64,000 nucleotides of DNA from Pseudomonadota bacterium (GTDB taxonomy: Bacteria; Pseudomonadota; Gammaproteobacteria; Xanthomonadales; Xanthomonadaceae), in the NCBI GenBank assembly GCA_018242425.1, contig JAFEBX010000014.1, positions 21,852 to 85,851 on the forward strand, in the 5' to 3' direction. This document shows positions 63,884-64,000 of the stretch, one piece after another. Within the stretch, counting starts at the first letter, position 1, and every line of letters begins with the position of its first letter. The position numbers and the translations under genes were made by a program. The notes beneath the pieces were generated by a model. That model did no database searches. It was not told the DNA's origin and was given only the letters and a program-made list of their open reading frames with translations.

Positions 63884-64000
63884 ATGGCAAAGGAAAAGTT
63901 CGAGCGCAAGAAGCCGCACGTGAACGTGGGCACGATTGGTCACGTTGACCATGGCAAGACGACGCTGACGGCGGCGCTGACGAAGGTGGGCGCGGAGCGT
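63884..64000 (+). CDS. tuf: Elongation factor Tu, N-terminal part
   Basis: First 39 codons of EF-Tu, which delivers aminoacyl-tRNA to the ribosome. The start [16 protein letters not shown] is followed by the P-loop [14 protein letters not shown]. The gene leaves the window at the right edge. The tRNA cluster directly upstream (34 bp after tRNA-Thr) marks this as the tufB-type copy, transcribed from the promoter at 63487-63515. Confidence 0.98.
   Translation, partial: MAKEKFERKKPHVNVGTIGHVDHGKTTLTAALTKVGAER

Overview
The window is a GC-rich, densely coding stretch of chromosome from a Gram-negative bacterium. The best fit is a gammaproteobacterium of the Lysobacteraceae (Xanthomonadaceae). 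The reasons are outer-membrane biogenesis genes (surA, lptD, lolB), a TonB-dependent receptor, the gene order ahpC-ahpF-oxyR-orfX known from Xanthomonas, and the chain hemA/prfA - TPR - lolB - ispE - tRNA-Gln - prs - rplY - pth - ychF. There are no rRNA genes, phage genes, IS elements or CRISPR arrays. Genus was not resolved.

Layout. 1-6811 (minus): apaH (cut by the window edge), apaG, rsmA, pdxA, surA, lptD, the classical lptD-surA-pdxA-rsmA-apaG-apaH superoperon. 6909-9390: msrB, then a minus-strand trio of an HDAC-like deacetylase, a PduO-type cobalamin adenosyltransferase and a DUF6580-like membrane protein. 9436-11867: two UbiH/UbiI-type FAD hydroxylases. 11916-15952: a small secreted protein, rlmM, a cytidine-deaminase-fold deaminase and glnS. 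16072-19972: a membrane diguanylate cyclase, msrA and an EamA transporter. 19980-24483: the peroxide-defence cluster (ahpC, ahpF, a VOC protein, oxyR, orfX) with a readable OxyR-type promoter. 24452-28840: full-length lhr. 28970-32832: prmC, proline iminopeptidase, a NUDIX hydrolase, a 5'-3' exonuclease and a nitroreductase. 32923-36619: a DUF1631 protein and an ECF sigma/DUF3619-like/DUF3106 operon. 36705-41116: a small membrane protein, split pntA/pntAB/pntB, a 526-bp gene-free structured region and sufT. 41113-44584: DUF488, single-domain asparaginase, small secreted protein, DUF2069, wrbA, yihY. 44581-48962: TlpA lipoprotein, lemA, M48 peptidase, PPK2 and a GNAT. 48959-58097: prfA, hemA, TPR, lolB, ispE, tRNA-Gln, prs, rplY, pth, ychF. 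58289-63459: a TonB-dependent receptor divergent from a lipoprotein cyanophycinase and an exported isoaspartyl peptidase. 63487-64000: promoter, tRNA-Tyr, tRNA-Gly, tRNA-Thr and the start of tuf.

Most genes are housekeeping and tightly packed: over a dozen gene pairs overlap by 4 nt (ATGA, GTGA or TTGA junctions). The less ordinary content is (i) a likely pathway for using extracellular cyanophycin; (ii) two diverged members of a nested-palindrome element that each begin exactly at a stop codon (after glnS and after ychF), sharing sequence blocks while their outer stems differ but still pair; (iii) a second, unrelated palindrome-rich intergenic region after pntB; and (iv) the ahpC promoter with its OxyR site lying inside the 3' end of lhr.
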